The position numbers and the translations under genes are program-made. From Erythrophleum ivorense (lineage: Eukaryota; Streptophyta; Magnoliopsida; Fabales; Fabaceae), in contig JAIUCV010000001.1 of NCBI GenBank assembly GCA_026724425.1, positions 18,706,556-18,770,555 of the forward strand: a stretch of DNA of 64,000 bases. Direction: 5' to 3'. The notes under the pieces are model-generated. The model did not search any database. It had not been told where the DNA came from and saw only the letters and a list, made by a program, of their open reading frames with translations. Numbering within the stretch: position 1 is the stretch's first letter; each line of letters starts with the position of its first letter. This document shows positions 1 to 12,400 of this stretch, in pieces.

Positions 1-2066
1 TAATATCAAGGGGGTCTACTTTCTCTTATACTCTTGCTTTGCTCTTAAATAGACTGTCGTTCTGTAAGAAAAGTTCTATTTCATGTGACCTCAGGAGTTA
101 CAGTCTATGGTGCTCTTAGCTTACCCTTCTTCTCTGTGTAATGCAAGGACTTACCTTCTCAAGCGGTTTCTAGCTCTCTCGAGCTTCCCGGAAGACACTA
201 AAGCACTAACTACTTGCCTCAGATTATATCTACATTTACATCAGAGCTAGACTTTCTTTCTGTTCAACCTCTTTAGTTTCATCCCCAAGAGCACAGTGTA
301 TTAATTTTAGGGTTTTACTAACCCAATCCAAAACACATACTTTCAATGTTCAAATTCTACCTTACTGAAGACTTATGCTCCACTGGTGCTCTAATTACTC
401 ATCTACCTTAACCCTACATTATTCTCATATTAGGGAGCTCATCTAACTAACTATTGGACCCCTATCTGTTTACTTTTCTATGCTCAGTCTATTCATTTAG
501 TCATTACCAAAGCGACGACATCTCTTATGTGAACTAGCTTTTCAATTCTCCCTCACTTCATTTAATTACTATACTTTATAATTCAGGGGATCTATATAGG
601 GGAATTTGCTAACCACTACTGAGTAGTCTCCCTGACTCAAGATGTCTTATCTTCCTTTTCTCGATCCAGGGAAAACTTTCACTGAGCTTTCAATCAAATT
701 AATTTCTCCTTTTACACTGTGTTTTCTTCTACACATCTCACCTAGACGATGCTATTGGTCACTTCCCTTAGGCTTCAACTTATACTTAGCCTGGGCTACC
801 TATCTTCTTAGACCTATAGCTTACAATAAGCCCCATTAACTCATATAGGCTTACAATAATTTAGTACTTTTTAAACTATTCTCATTCTCTTCTGAATCTC
901 TATCACTGGGCTAATCATACTCATCTTTAGGTGTTACCTATGAGGCACACCCTTCTAGAGCACTCACTATACTCCTCACTGCTAGTAGGCTTATCTTATG
1001 TTAATTTCAAGGCTACATTAACATCTTGTCAACAGGGTCCAGGATCTTGTCAACAAGATCTCATATATTGCAGTACAAAATTTAAGACCTTATCAATAAG
1101 GTTTTCTTGACAATGTTTACAATATCTTAAACTCATCATATTAGCTCGTCATTCAGTGTTTCACAGAGTAGCATTCTAGGTTAGAGTCAACACCTTATAG
1201 ACGGGTCTCAACAACCTTATTGTTCCTATATCTAACATTCTCTAACATTGAGTTATTTCTCAGTCTCAACTACTAGGCCCATTGATCACATGTTACTTAC
1301 TGATCTTTCGTGACCATCTACTACTCTTTTTCTTTACTTATACTGGGGGTCCCTACTCTCTGTGGGTTAATTGACCACATAGTAGCTCATTTCTCAGGTT
1401 GACCTGAATATGATCAACAAGGCCATTTATACCACAATATACTCGATTATAAATAAGAGCCTCACTACCTCTGGGCTATCGGGGCTCTATAAAGTGTAAC
1501 TTATAATTCAAACTTTTGGCTTGAGGGAATAACCTTTCAGGTTCTGAAATTCACCTAGACATTTAGGTGTTATGGCTAGGGAGTAACTCTTTTTCTCATT
1601 TCCCCTCTAAACTAGTCCTGTGCAATAGTAGTCTCACCTCATACTTCACGGCATCACTGCTTGTCTCTGCATTAAGCAAAAAGTCTTGGAATGGTCGAAG
1701 CATGATCACTAGGGAGAATTAGGCCTTACATACTCTTCATATCAACAAAATCATCCTTCACTATTCATACCTAAGGCTTGCTACTAATCCCGGCGAGCTA
1801 TTATGCTTCATAAAGCTCTAGTCGTCGGATCATTTATCTTTGCTTAAGGTACTCTAAAGGCCAACCTTTCCCGATATTCACTATCTACTCCAAGATTATT
1901 CTACACTTACTTATCATAAGCATGGCCATAAACCATCTTTACACACCTAAAATGCCTCATACAAGACTTTACATAACTATACAAGCCTTTATATAGTCTT
2001 ATTGCCATATCCTCAAGCCAAATTCAACCTTAGAAGGCCTGGAACTATGCTTTGATACCAATAAAG
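1..2066 (-). mobile_element. Noncoding interior of a minus-strand LTR retrotransposon (LARD-like), cut by the window edge
   Basis: Read on the minus strand, this stretch follows directly from a primer-binding site (2049-2060) and a complete LTR (2067-4407), so it should begin the leader and gag of that element. No gag, protease or polymerase reading frame is visible: all frames are short and closed, and no CCHC, DTG or IDD motif was found. That fits a large retrotransposon derivative (LARD) with a noncoding interior, or a very decayed element. Its other LTR would lie to the left of the window. The small plus-strand frame at 642-839 has no recognisable domain and is not treated as a gene. Confidence 0.5.
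2049..2060 (-). other. Primer-binding site (initiator Met-tRNA type)
   Basis: The minus strand reads TGGTATCAAAGC, a one-base variant of the usual plant Met-tRNA site TGGTATCAGAGC. It lies 6 bp inside the LTR end at 2067, the normal place for minus-strand priming. It fixes the element's orientation and shows that 2067-4407 is its 5' LTR. Confidence 0.8.
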
Positions 2067-4407
2067 TGTAACACCATATTTACTAAGCTCATCTCCTTGG
2101 ATTACATATAATTCCCAAGAAAAGCTATTAAAAATATTCCATTAAATTGCATTATATCACAGATAAAATTTTCATTTCATGTCCCGTGGGCCATATGGAC
2201 TCATCCATCTCATTCTCATATTTAAATACATAAATACAAATTAAAACCATCTCTCATAGTGGCCTAGAACTTGAACTAATGAAGTATACACATGGAAATA
2301 GAGTGTATAGCCTCATACTAGAATTCTAGCTTTCTGTCATGAAGTTTGAAAACTTATAACTAATTCTAAAAAAAATTGAAATCAAGCAAGCTATACCATT
2401 CCAAAAAGATACAGATGTCTACTTTATGGTAAAAATAATTATAGACCACAACAGGGACATTTAACTATCAAAAATTAATGGAACAGTAACAAATGTCGCC
2501 TATCACTACTAGTACTGTCCTCCAAATTTAAAAATTCATATCTCCCTGTTTAGATGTCCAATTGGGGTGATCTTAGTGGCCATAGAAACCGTATTATGTC
2601 TAGTTTATGTTTGTAAAATTTCATGAGCATTGGACACTATTTGATCATCAAATGACACAGGCCAAGAAACTGACTATATGAATAGTGTTCATATCAGTTC
2701 AACAAAAAAATGCCAACTTTGAAAAATCATAATTAATTCCATAGAGTTCTGAATAATCTAGTCTTTTATTTCTCAAAAAGCTCTGAATGAGATCTATTTT
2801 CATGCCAAATTTCATGGGCGAATTCATTCATTTAGTCAAATTTGACATTAGGTTGCAAAATGGCTCATTTTGTGTCATCAAAGGAGTCCAAATGGTCCAT
2901 AATTGCTTCTATGACAACCATGGTCACTTGAGCATGTGAGAAAGCACCAAAATAGTCTACTAAACTTGTCTCAAAGGTACACAAACCTAGATTTCTCAAT
3001 CTCACTCATCCACCTAAAGTTATACACAAGAATGTACATGCTAGTTCATGTCATTCCATACCCAAATCATGCTATTTCATACATATGGCATTAAATCTCA
3101 TACATACATCATACATTTACATATTTACATATGTTCTTAAGGTCATACAATATGTACAATAAAGGATTACATCATGTGCTACTTATATGGCTACAATTTG
3201 GCATTTTCACATACTTGGTTGTCAATTTTCATTCTCTAGGCTTGGTGGCTTCATTTAGGCCTAGGAATTATTGTATCAAATTATATTTTTGCTGGAGCAC
3301 TTGAATCCCTAACTTTGCTATCCTGAAATCTAATGGCTATTTGATTGTTTTCTTTACATATTCTTATTCTCCTCCCTCATTTTCCTAAGATTCATGCTTG
3401 GTTTAGCTAGAATTCTAACCCCTCTTGGCTGGTCTTACCTAGGGCAAAATGGAAGGAAAGAGGAATAAGAAGGTTCAAGCTTAGAAAGTAGTAATTTACC
3501 TTGAATTCTTGCTTTCTTTGGCTTGTTCTTCACTTGGTTGGCCTCCTCCCTTGAATTTTGAAAATTTCACCTCTATTTTGCCCTCAATACAGACCCAAAC
3601 TCTTCATTAAAACCATGGAAAGGAAGTTTGAAAGGAGAGGAACAAGTTTCAAGAGGAAGCATGCAAATTCTTAAGAATTCATACCTTTCTTGCCTTGATT
3701 TTCTCCCTCTCCCTTTCTTATCTTGTGCACCTAAGTCTCTTGAGTTTTCTTTGGTTTTTGGGTAGAATAGGTCATGGAAATGATAAGGGGAAGAAACATG
3801 AAACTTAAAGAGGTTTCAAGAAGCTTCCACTTTCTTAAAAATTTTAATTTTGTCCTTTCTTCTTGGCATTTTTGTTTTAGCTTTGTTTTAGTTCCTTTTT
3901 GAGAACTGTCTTTTCCATCATAAAATTTAGGTTCCTAATTTTATAAAATGTCTTTGGAATCACTCAAATTGGAGCTAAAACCTTCATGAATGAAAAGGTC
4001 AAAGTTCAGGTCAATTGACATTAGAAAACGTACATAAGAGGGATTTTAACTGTCCCAGGGCTTCCTATGGTTTTCAGAGCCTCTGAGAACCCCAAAGAAC
4101 TTAAATTTTTTATTTAAAAAGCCCTTCTGTGAGAATTCTAAAATGTGCCCACAATTACGAAAACTGCCATTATATTTCGTTGTATTTCGTTAAAATTTGT
4201 TTGGCTATTCTAACTCAGGTTTCAAAGCACCTCTAGCATTGAATCACCATTATTTGAGGTGTAGAATATTATTCTAATTTTATTGGACCTTAATTCACTC
4301 CATCTAGGGGACTTCCTTTTGTATTCAGTGAATTTTGTATATTTACGAAGAAACTGTATGTTGCGTTTCTCACGTTTTCTCATATTTTCAAGGAGTTGGA
4401 TATTACA
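2067..4407 (-). mobile_element. 5' LTR of the left-edge minus-strand Gypsy-type element
   Basis: In element sense the LTR begins TGTAATATCC (complement of 4398-4407) and ends GGTGTTACA (complement of 2067-2075), about 2.34 kb. Its first 100 bases match the start of the plus-strand LTR at 60190 (shared GAAAATGAGA-like and GAAACGTAAC-like words and a CAGTTTCT block). Its middle carries the blocks shared by every LTR of this superfamily here, such as TTCTCAGAGGCCC and GAGTGATTCCAAAGGCATTT. The base just outside the LTR starts GAGAG (4408-4412), the candidate target duplication; its partner lies outside the window. The plus-strand frame at 4283-4528 crosses the LTR end and is not a gene. Confidence 0.8.
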
Positions 4408-6918
4408 GAGAGAGAGAAAGCTAAGGTTCTTTAGTATTATAGCTCAAATTTACACTCTTAGAGGGAGATTTAGCCAAGGTAGTTCCATAAAACTTAATTC
4501 TCTCATATTCCTCTTCATTTTGGTCTGATTGGTTCCTTGTTTGATGGAGATTCACTTAGACCCTTAGTCTGAAATGTGTGTTCATAGTGTTATTGCAAAA
4601 TTTTTGAAGTTAGAAGTTAAAAGGACAATTAAGTAAGTCTTTCCCTTTCATTTTATGTATTATTTTGCTGGAAAATGTCCCCAAGGATTGATTTTCATAA
4701 TAAGTTTTGCTATTGTGCAAAATTACAAGGAGATGAAAGTGAAACACTAAAGTTTCTGGGCTTGATGACTCAAACTCAAATTTTAGAATCTCCTATAGTG
4801 TGTTCTTGGTAGTTGAGACTTAACCCAGTCCATTTGACCTCTTAGGTATATGGGTAAGTGTTTTCCCTTCTCTTGTGAGGTGCATGTGCTGAATTTTTAT
4901 CTTTTGGATTAACTTTTGGTGCATGCTTGTAAATATGCGAAAATAGAAGTGTAAGGAGTAAACCATTGTGAGTTTGATGTCTTGACCTTAAATTAGTGCA
5001 ATAGGCCCTTTGAACGCTTGGATAAGTAATTCTTGATGAATTCTTTTTTAAAACTAATCAGTGGATAGGGAAATTCCTTGCTAATGATAGTTAAATGATG
5101 ATAACTATGCTGATCTCAAGCTTGGTGTGCTTTGGATCATGATGGTAGCTAAAGGAAGAGTAATTGAGCTTCATTGAGGTAACCAGGGTTAATTTCTTAA
5201 TTCCATGTATATGGTCATTTTAATATGATATTTGTTGGCCATGTATGATTTTGAAATGGTAAATGATTAGTTGGCTACTTGCTTGTTGTAATTAGACCTA
5301 ATGTGTGTCCATGGTAGAGGTGTGGTGTGGTTGCCACCTATGTATCATACTTCAATTAGGCATCGGGTTATGATCAAACCCTAAATACACTAAGCCCAGG
5401 TTGTGCTCATTAGGGAGTAGGTGCCGTGGATGGGCCTTTACTAATATTATTGGCCTTTAACATGTTGTATGTGATTACCGGTGTAGGACAGTAGTCACTG
5501 GTAGCTCAACTAGTTCATTTCTAATTGAATTGATAATTCTAGTATTTGATGATATAAAGATGTATTATGTTGATTAATCTGTGCATATATATAGAATTTT
5601 CCCTTTGTTATTGAGATTGTATATCTCACTCCGGTTATGGGCTAACATTTTTAGGGACTGGGTCTCTCAGTGAAAGCCTATTGTATGGTTTGGTAGCCAT
5701 AGGTTTGAAGACCTTATCAGATTGGGTTTGTATAATGAGAATACTAGTTTTATGCATTTGCCATATTACATTATGAATTGCCAAGTATAGGGACTGTCTA
5801 TGTAATATAATTATCATGGGATTGAACATTGTGATTGTAATTGACTAATAATTGATGAAGACTTTATCTTTTATGGCCATTAAGCATTAGCCTTGTGAAC
5901 ATTTGTGGTAGAACCATTTTGCTATCATGGAATAGGAACTGACTAATATGAAATTAAGTTTTGATTACTCTAATTCAATCCTAGACCCTTAGACAATGAG
6001 GATTAGTGAATTATGATATTTGAGAGTTAGAAGGCCTAAAAAACTAAGCATGCTAGTTATGGAAGCCTTAGAATTCATCTAGAATGAGTGATAATGGGTT
6101 AGAAAGCATGAAAATGAGAAAGTAGCATCAAGAAGGGGTGAAGTTACGGCTTAAGGGAGTTGAGCCACGACCAAAATTGAAGTTTAGGCTATCAAAGGCT
6201 AGGAGCATCGCGGCACAAGGTGAGAAATCAACTCTAGGGGGTAACAGAGAATAGTTGCACCGCAGCAAGCGTCGAAAGGTAAGCTGAGAGAGTTTCAGGA
6301 GGCTCTCTCGCCATGGCGCCACATAGGCTTGCTGCAGTGGGGCATTCAACTCTCCATGGTAAGACACCCAACTCGCCGCAGTGCCAGGAAAGCTAGTCAC
6401 AGTGAGAATTGAGAAAAGTTGAACAGTAGGTTCTTGAGAGCACCTTCGCCATGGCATGGAAGACCTGAGTTATTGCACAAGGTCTATATTTTGGATTTTG
6501 AGTTCCAATAGCCACTTATACCACAACGCGAGTGTACTAAGTCACAACGTGAGTCTCCAAACTTGATTTTTAGGTTCCAATAACTAACTTAGCTATGGCA
6601 AGAAAGGTCCAAGTCATGACGAAAGTTCCTAAACTCTTACTTTGACTTAGAAACCTCAAAATTCATTATGATAATGTTATATAATGACTTGGAAACATTC
6701 ATAAGAGGATTTTGTATGTCAGGAATCAGTGATAAAATTAGAATTTCTTGTTGGCTCACATTGCTTCGTTGTATAATTAATAATCCTAATGATAAGAAGA
6801 TTAAATTTTTCTTACTTTTTCTTAATTTAATTTATTGAAATAACTTTAGATCTTAATTTATGATCATTAACTACGTAATTAAGCTTGATCACAATAGTTA
6901 GAGGTTAGGGTTGTTACA
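4408..6918. repeat. Unclassified AT-rich repetitive block ending TGTTACA
   Basis: About 2.5 kb between two minus-strand LTRs, with no similarity by eye to the main LTR family. It ends on TGTTACA at 6918, the typical plus-strand LTR terminus, so it may be the 3' part of an unrelated plus-strand LTR into which the left-edge element inserted. The part at 6120-6470 is locally GC-richer and holds repeated GCCATGG/CGCAGTG words; this opens a minus-strand frame at 6128-6457 (109 codons) that matches no domain I know and is probably spurious. The frame at 5635-5829 is likewise unsupported. Confidence 0.35.
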
Positions 6919-7655
6919 AGAGGAGAAATATTAGAAGAACTTTAGTGAATGGAAGAGCATGAAAAAGTAGTAAAATCTTACCTTTTTTGGCTTTGGTTTT
7001 TTCCTCTTTGCTTCCTCTTTGGTGTTCTTATGAAGCTTGGTTCTAGTTCTATTCTAAGGTAGATTAAAGTTGGTTAAAATGAAGGTAGGAGGTGGCATGC
7101 TAATATAAGAAGGGAGGGAGGTTTATAATAACAATTTCCAAATTCCAACTATGTCCTGAAACTTTGGTTTTCTGTTTGAGCTCATTTCAAATTCTTTTTT
7201 AGAATTATCTTTTCTATCATAAAATTTAGATCCTCTAATTCATAAAATGCCTTTGGTTTCACCTAAATTATATTTAAAATCTTACTGAACTATCCAATCA
7301 AAATTTCAGTCAACTAATGACCTAAAATGTATACCAAAGGGGTTTTAACCATTCTAAGGGTTCCTATGGTTTTTAGGACCTCTTAAAACCCTGAGAAATT
7401 TAATTTTCTCATTTAAAACTCCCTCCTTTGAGTTTTCAAAAAGTTATTTGAAATTATGATTTAACCATTACGTTATTCTTTAAATTCATTTAGCTATTTT
7501 GGCTCTGATTTTAAGTTATCCTTAGGCTTTCAACCACATTTTTAGATGTTCTAATTAGCATTCTAATTTTATTTGGCCTCAATTTGCTTTGCTTTAGGGT
7601 TTTCTCACATTAATTTATCGGTTTCAGTTCAGTTTCTGAAGACCCGATTATTACA
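6919..7655 (-). mobile_element. Minus-strand Gypsy LTR fragment (5' part of the LTR)
   Basis: In element sense this piece begins TGTAATAATCGGGTC (end at 7655) and runs about 740 bp before breaking off at 6918/6919. It carries the diagnostic family blocks: a transcript-leader purine stretch near 6919-6960, a TTATAATAA-type segment near 7120, and the TTTTAAAACC/CCTATGGTTTT block near 7360-7390. It abuts another minus LTR at 7656 with no linker, so it is best read as an insertion into that older LTR. Confidence 0.6.
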
Positions 7656-9067
7656 CAAAATCTCACCATGTATGATCTTCATGACTCCAATAGAACTCAA
7701 TAAGGCCATCAAAAGCATACTTAAACATGCCTAAAGTCATATGGTCTGACTAGGAATTTTTTAACCCTAATTTTTCACTTATAAAAATAGGGTTCCTCAA
7801 TTCATTCCAATACTTTCATTAGTGTTTATATTTCATATCTAGACCATTTAAAACCTTATAATCAATGAAATAACTCCTTAGTTAGTTTAACTCTCCCTTG
7901 GCTGAGACACATAGACACTTGCCTTAGCCATGGGATTTTGTTTACTTAATAGGGAAATGGGAGGCTTTAAGGATATCCATGACTCATTTTTAGTTCAATT
8001 ATGGCCTTAAAGGGTTTAAATCATCTTCTTAGGGTTTTGAAACTTCTATGGTTCATTGAAAACCCTAAGTGACAATAACTTGAGTTCTATGGCTTCCTAT
8101 ATGATTTTCTTTGCATAATCTTACTCCTCATCCTCCTAAACCCTTGTTTTCATCAAGCTTTCCTCAAGATCATGCCTTTCCTCCTTCTTTCTCTAGGCAG
8201 AACCAAACATGAATTTAGGTTTCAAAGAATAGCAATTCTTCTGGTTTGATGCATACCTTATTTGGAAGCTCCTTGGTTGTAGTTTTGTATTGTATATTTG
8301 ACTTCCTCAAATCACCTCTTTTGCTCAAGGGGTTAGCCACAAATTTCACCTTTTCAAGAAATTAAAACCATCATCAGAAAGAGTATGAAGAGAGGAAGAG
8401 GTTTCCTAACAACTATATAGCAAAATTTTACATATTTACATACCTAATTTACCTTCCTTCTCTTTCTTTCTCTTCCTCCTTTTCATATCTCCATGAATCT
8501 GTTTTGTGCTATTGAAAGTTGGTGCCAAATGATGGGGAAGAAGGGTGTGACATAAAAGAAGAAAAGTTTAAGATATTTTTGACACATTTAAAAATACCAA
8601 CAACGTCCTTTGCTTTATTTCCTTTGTTTGAGCTTATTTTTTATTCTTTTCAGAAACCGTATACTCCATACTAAACTTTAGGCTCTCTTCTTTATTAGAA
8701 ACATATACTTAGAAGTTTTAGGGTTTTAAAATAGTTTGAAAAGGTCTAGTCTAAAATATAGTTATTGAGAATCTTAATTTGTACACCGTCAGGGATTTAA
8801 TTGAACTGACTTTATCTGGTTAATATAAGAGCTTTATTTTATCATATTATGATGAGAGATATAGGTTTCTCATGTTAAATCTCATGATATTTAAATCCTT
8901 AATTTTTCTTGCTTTTTAGTTAAATTGGCTCCTTTTCCTCTTGTTTTACATTTTTCTCACTTTTCACCCTTTCATTTAATTTCAATTAGGCTTCTAGTTC
9001 CTCATTATCATGTCTTTTATCCTCTCTTTTAATGTCTAGAAATATTGAAAAAATTATGGTTGTGACA
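7656..9067 (-). mobile_element. Older minus-strand Gypsy LTR fragment
   Basis: In element sense it starts TGTCACAACCATAATTTT (complement of 9050-9067) and is interrupted at 7655 by the younger LTR end. Its interior resembles the minus-strand LTR at 61871-64000, for instance the CATAATCTTACTCCTC stretch near 8115 and the conserved TTAGGGTTTT region. No coding frame. Confidence 0.55.
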
Positions 9068-9421
9068 ATACCTACTTGATTGAGGTAGAGTTAATGTTGA
9101 ATGGTAAGTAGCTTGCAAGGTTAGACCAAATCTCTTTGTAGTGAAGACACTTAATAAAGATAGTGATATTTGGGATTAAGTGGGTGCCATTGATTACTAC
9201 CAAGAAAACATGTCATCAAAAGATGTATAACATGTCTTCATTAGGAATGATAACTTGTTAATTTTGTTGTTCAGTGAACATGCTCAAATGGAAGAAGTTA
9301 CCATAAATGAAATATCTAACTCGTCAAACATTTAGTTTAATGATGACTTCATTGATGATAATGAAGGCACTAATGGTATTAGGCCAAACTAGATGATACA
9401 AAGTTGCAAGTGGTCATAGTG
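9068..9421. other. Host interval between LTRs, no gene recognised
   Basis: About 350 bp flank the Tekay insertion on its left. In the pre-insertion genome they would have been continuous with 21620 onward. Six-frame reading gives only short interrupted frames with no recognisable domain; an old decayed transposon or plain intergenic DNA are both possible. Confidence 0.4.
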
Positions 9422-9426
9422 ACTTT
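9422..9426. repeat. Target-site duplication, left copy (ACTTT)
   Basis: ACTTT sits directly before the TG that opens the 5' LTR at 9427. The identical 5 bases follow the CA that closes the 3' LTR (21615-21619). Five-base duplications are typical of Gypsy integrases. Confidence 0.9.
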
Positions 9427-12400
9427 TGTAATGTCCAGTTTTCGTTAAACGACAGAAACATATGCATTTTCAAAGTAAGTCCCCCGAAATAAAATAGTTA
9501 AGGTTCCAAAAAATTTGAGTAACCTTCTAGATTCCTAAAAATGAGAATGCTAGCCTTAGACGGAAAGAAAAATAGAGCTAGACTAAAGAAATAATTTCTT
9601 ACGAAAAACTTACGAAACGTAATGGCATTTTCGTAATTTTGAGCAAATTTTGGAATTCACACATGAGGGCTTTTTAAATGAAAATTTTGAGTTCTTCGGG
9701 GTTCTCAGAGGCCTTGAAAATCATGGGAAGCCCTGGGACAATTAAAACCCCTCTAGTGGAAGTTTTCTAACTTTGGTGCACTGGAACTTTAATAGATTCG
9801 TTCGAGAAGGTTTTAGGTCCGATTTGAGTGGTTCCAAAGGCATTTTACTAAATTGCGAACCTAAATTTTATAATGGAAGATATGGTTCTCAAAAAGGAGC
9901 TAAAACAAAGTAGAAACAAAAATGTCAAAAACAAAGGGCAAAACAGAAATTTTTGAAGTCATTCTTCCTCCACCTATATATATAGGGCGTCCCATTCTCC
10001 CATTCACTTAGCCTCATAATTTTCTGCCCCAAACCAGAGGAGAAACCCTAGGAGAGTGGCGCACCAAGGGAAGAAGAAGAGGAGGAGAAATCAAGGCTTG
10101 AAGGTAAGGAATTTTGGTAGTTTTTCATGCTTTCTTCTTTATAAACCTCTTTTCCTCCATTCTCCTTTATTTCCTATGATTATAATGAAGTTTATAAATC
10201 TGTTTTAAGGGAGAAATTAAGGAAAAAATTCGAATTTGAAGAGAGGAGGCCAAAGAAGGCAAGATTCAAATGAGAAAACAAAGAAAAATAAGGTAATTTC
10301 TTCTTCCATGGTTGCTACCCCTTGCTCCTCTTCTCCCTATGGTTCACCCCACTGAAGAAGTCATAGGAGGGCTTGGTTTTTAGGCAGAACCAAGGGCGAT
10401 TCTTAGGAAAAAGGGTGAGGAGAATAAGAATATACAAAGAGAATTAACAAATAACTATGAAAATTAAAGATGAAAATTCTAGGGTTTCATATGTTCCTTG
10501 TAAAATCTGATTTGATAGCTTAATTTCTATGCCTAAATAAGAGTATAAATGGGCTCCTAAGATCCCTAGAAGTCTCCCCATGTGCTCCTTCCATCAAGAA
10601 AACAAACCAAAGTTCAAAAAGGCCATAATGCTTTCTAGTTTCAGCCAAGACAGTCTAGGTACCTAGGGATAGTTTTAATTTGTTTCAAGCCCATTTTTGA
10701 GTCATATATGATGAGTGAAGATGAGGGAAGGCTTTGGGAAAAATTTAGAAACCATATAAAGTGAGTTCGCCTTATATGTTCCATAATATAACCTAAAGAA
10801 GCAACATGTAGTTAGACTCTTTATTTTAATTGTGTGATGACTCTAAGAGGTTTAAAAGGAATCAAGAATCATATATGAAAGGAAAGAATGGAGGCTAGAA
10901 TCTATTTGATGGGTGTTGCTTCATTAGGTGCATTCTTGAAAACATAAAAGGGTTTATAGATTAAGTTAGTGTCTAAGCAAGATGTCTGGCCTTAGAATTA
11001 ATCCCATAAACCTAATTGGCTTCCATAAATTGTGTTTAGGCCAAGAGAAATCATTCCCACACCTTTGTGTGTGTCAGGCCAAAGAAGGGAGAGGAAATTC
11101 AAGAAAAAAAGTGTGTGTTTGCTTCCAAGGTAGCTCACTCTTTCTTCCCTCATGCACGAAAGTATGCCTAACTTATCTTTGAATATGTGTATGTGCGCTT
11201 TAAACCATGAAAAGTATTCTAGTATGATTTTCATATGCCATGGTACCATGATGATGCATTATGTTTTCAAATGATATTTATGGTGCTTGCTTTGGTTTGC
11301 TTGAATGTGGTGAAATCAAGAATTCTTAGCCATGGTAAAGATGAGCTAAGAACCCTTAAAGATTAGTTGAAACAAAGTAAGAGTCTCTCATAAATGAGGT
11401 TGACTCCCAAGAGTAAGGTTAAGTCCAAGAACCTATTAAAGAATGAGTGAGGTAAGTCTAAAATCCACAAGTGAATGGGTGAGGCTAATCCACTTGCTTG
11501 ACAAGCCTTTATATGCTATGTATGACTTTTTCAAATGTTGAAAATACTTCTTAAATATTTGCACATGTTAATATGCCCATGCATGCATTTGTACGATTGG
11601 TTTTGCATCTTTTATGTGTGATTGAAAGGGAAATAAGTTATTGGGATTCTTTGAATCTCATTCCCTTCTCTCCAATGTTCTAACATGCTAGGTGGACTAA
11701 GAGAGTAAGGGAATGGAAGCCAACCACATGAGAAATGAGAGCATGACACTAAAGTGTATAGATTTTGTTATTTTAAGGCCATATGAATGGCAATGATGTA
11801 ATCTATGGTTGTATATATCCTATAATGTTATGAACATGTGTAATTATGATAATATGTCATGTATAAATGAGAGATTATGTTATGAGACCATTAGAATATA
11901 AATTGAGTATGTTATGGCAGACTAGCTTCTTGAATGGCTTTATGCAATTGTGTATAAATGGAAGTGGAGTGACCAAATTGAGATGCATAAGATTTGGGGC
12001 CATTTCATCAGTTCATACAAGTCATAAACAATGCTTTTAAACTTTTCCAGGAGGTGCCAAACACCAAGGGAAGTCATTTGGACACCTTGGTATTCTATAT
12101 GGAGCAAAAATTGACCATATTGAAAACCTATACTACTTTTTTTCCAAATGAACTCTTTTTAATCTGAGACTTGGCATACAATTAGAGCTTGCTGAGAGCT
12201 TTTTGAAAAACTAAAGTGCAGAATTTTTAGAGGTCTATAGAATATTTGATGAATTTTCAAATTTAGGAAAAATTTTGATTTTGGTCATGTTACTGTTCAT
12301 ACTGGTCTGAAAATAAATTATATCACTCAGGGAACCAATGATGTCCAATTACCACAAAATTTTATGGGGAGAAATTAGACATTCCCAGTGACTTGTGCCA

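Noticed and set aside
6128..6457. 109-codon minus-strand frame
   Set aside because: It lies in a locally GC-rich, repeated-word part of an LTR-like block, with no domain, and its composition explains the open frame.
5316..6923. Possible solo LTR 5321-6918 flanked by AGAGG (5316-5320 and 6919-6923), starting TG and ending CA
   Set aside because: A 5-base match with TG/CA ends can occur by chance in 2.5 kb, and the outer flanks do not read as one continuous older sequence, unlike the TAGAG case.
9068..9421. Possible transposase remnant beside the Tekay insertion
   Set aside because: Frames are broken and no family motif could be identified, so no function is claimed.
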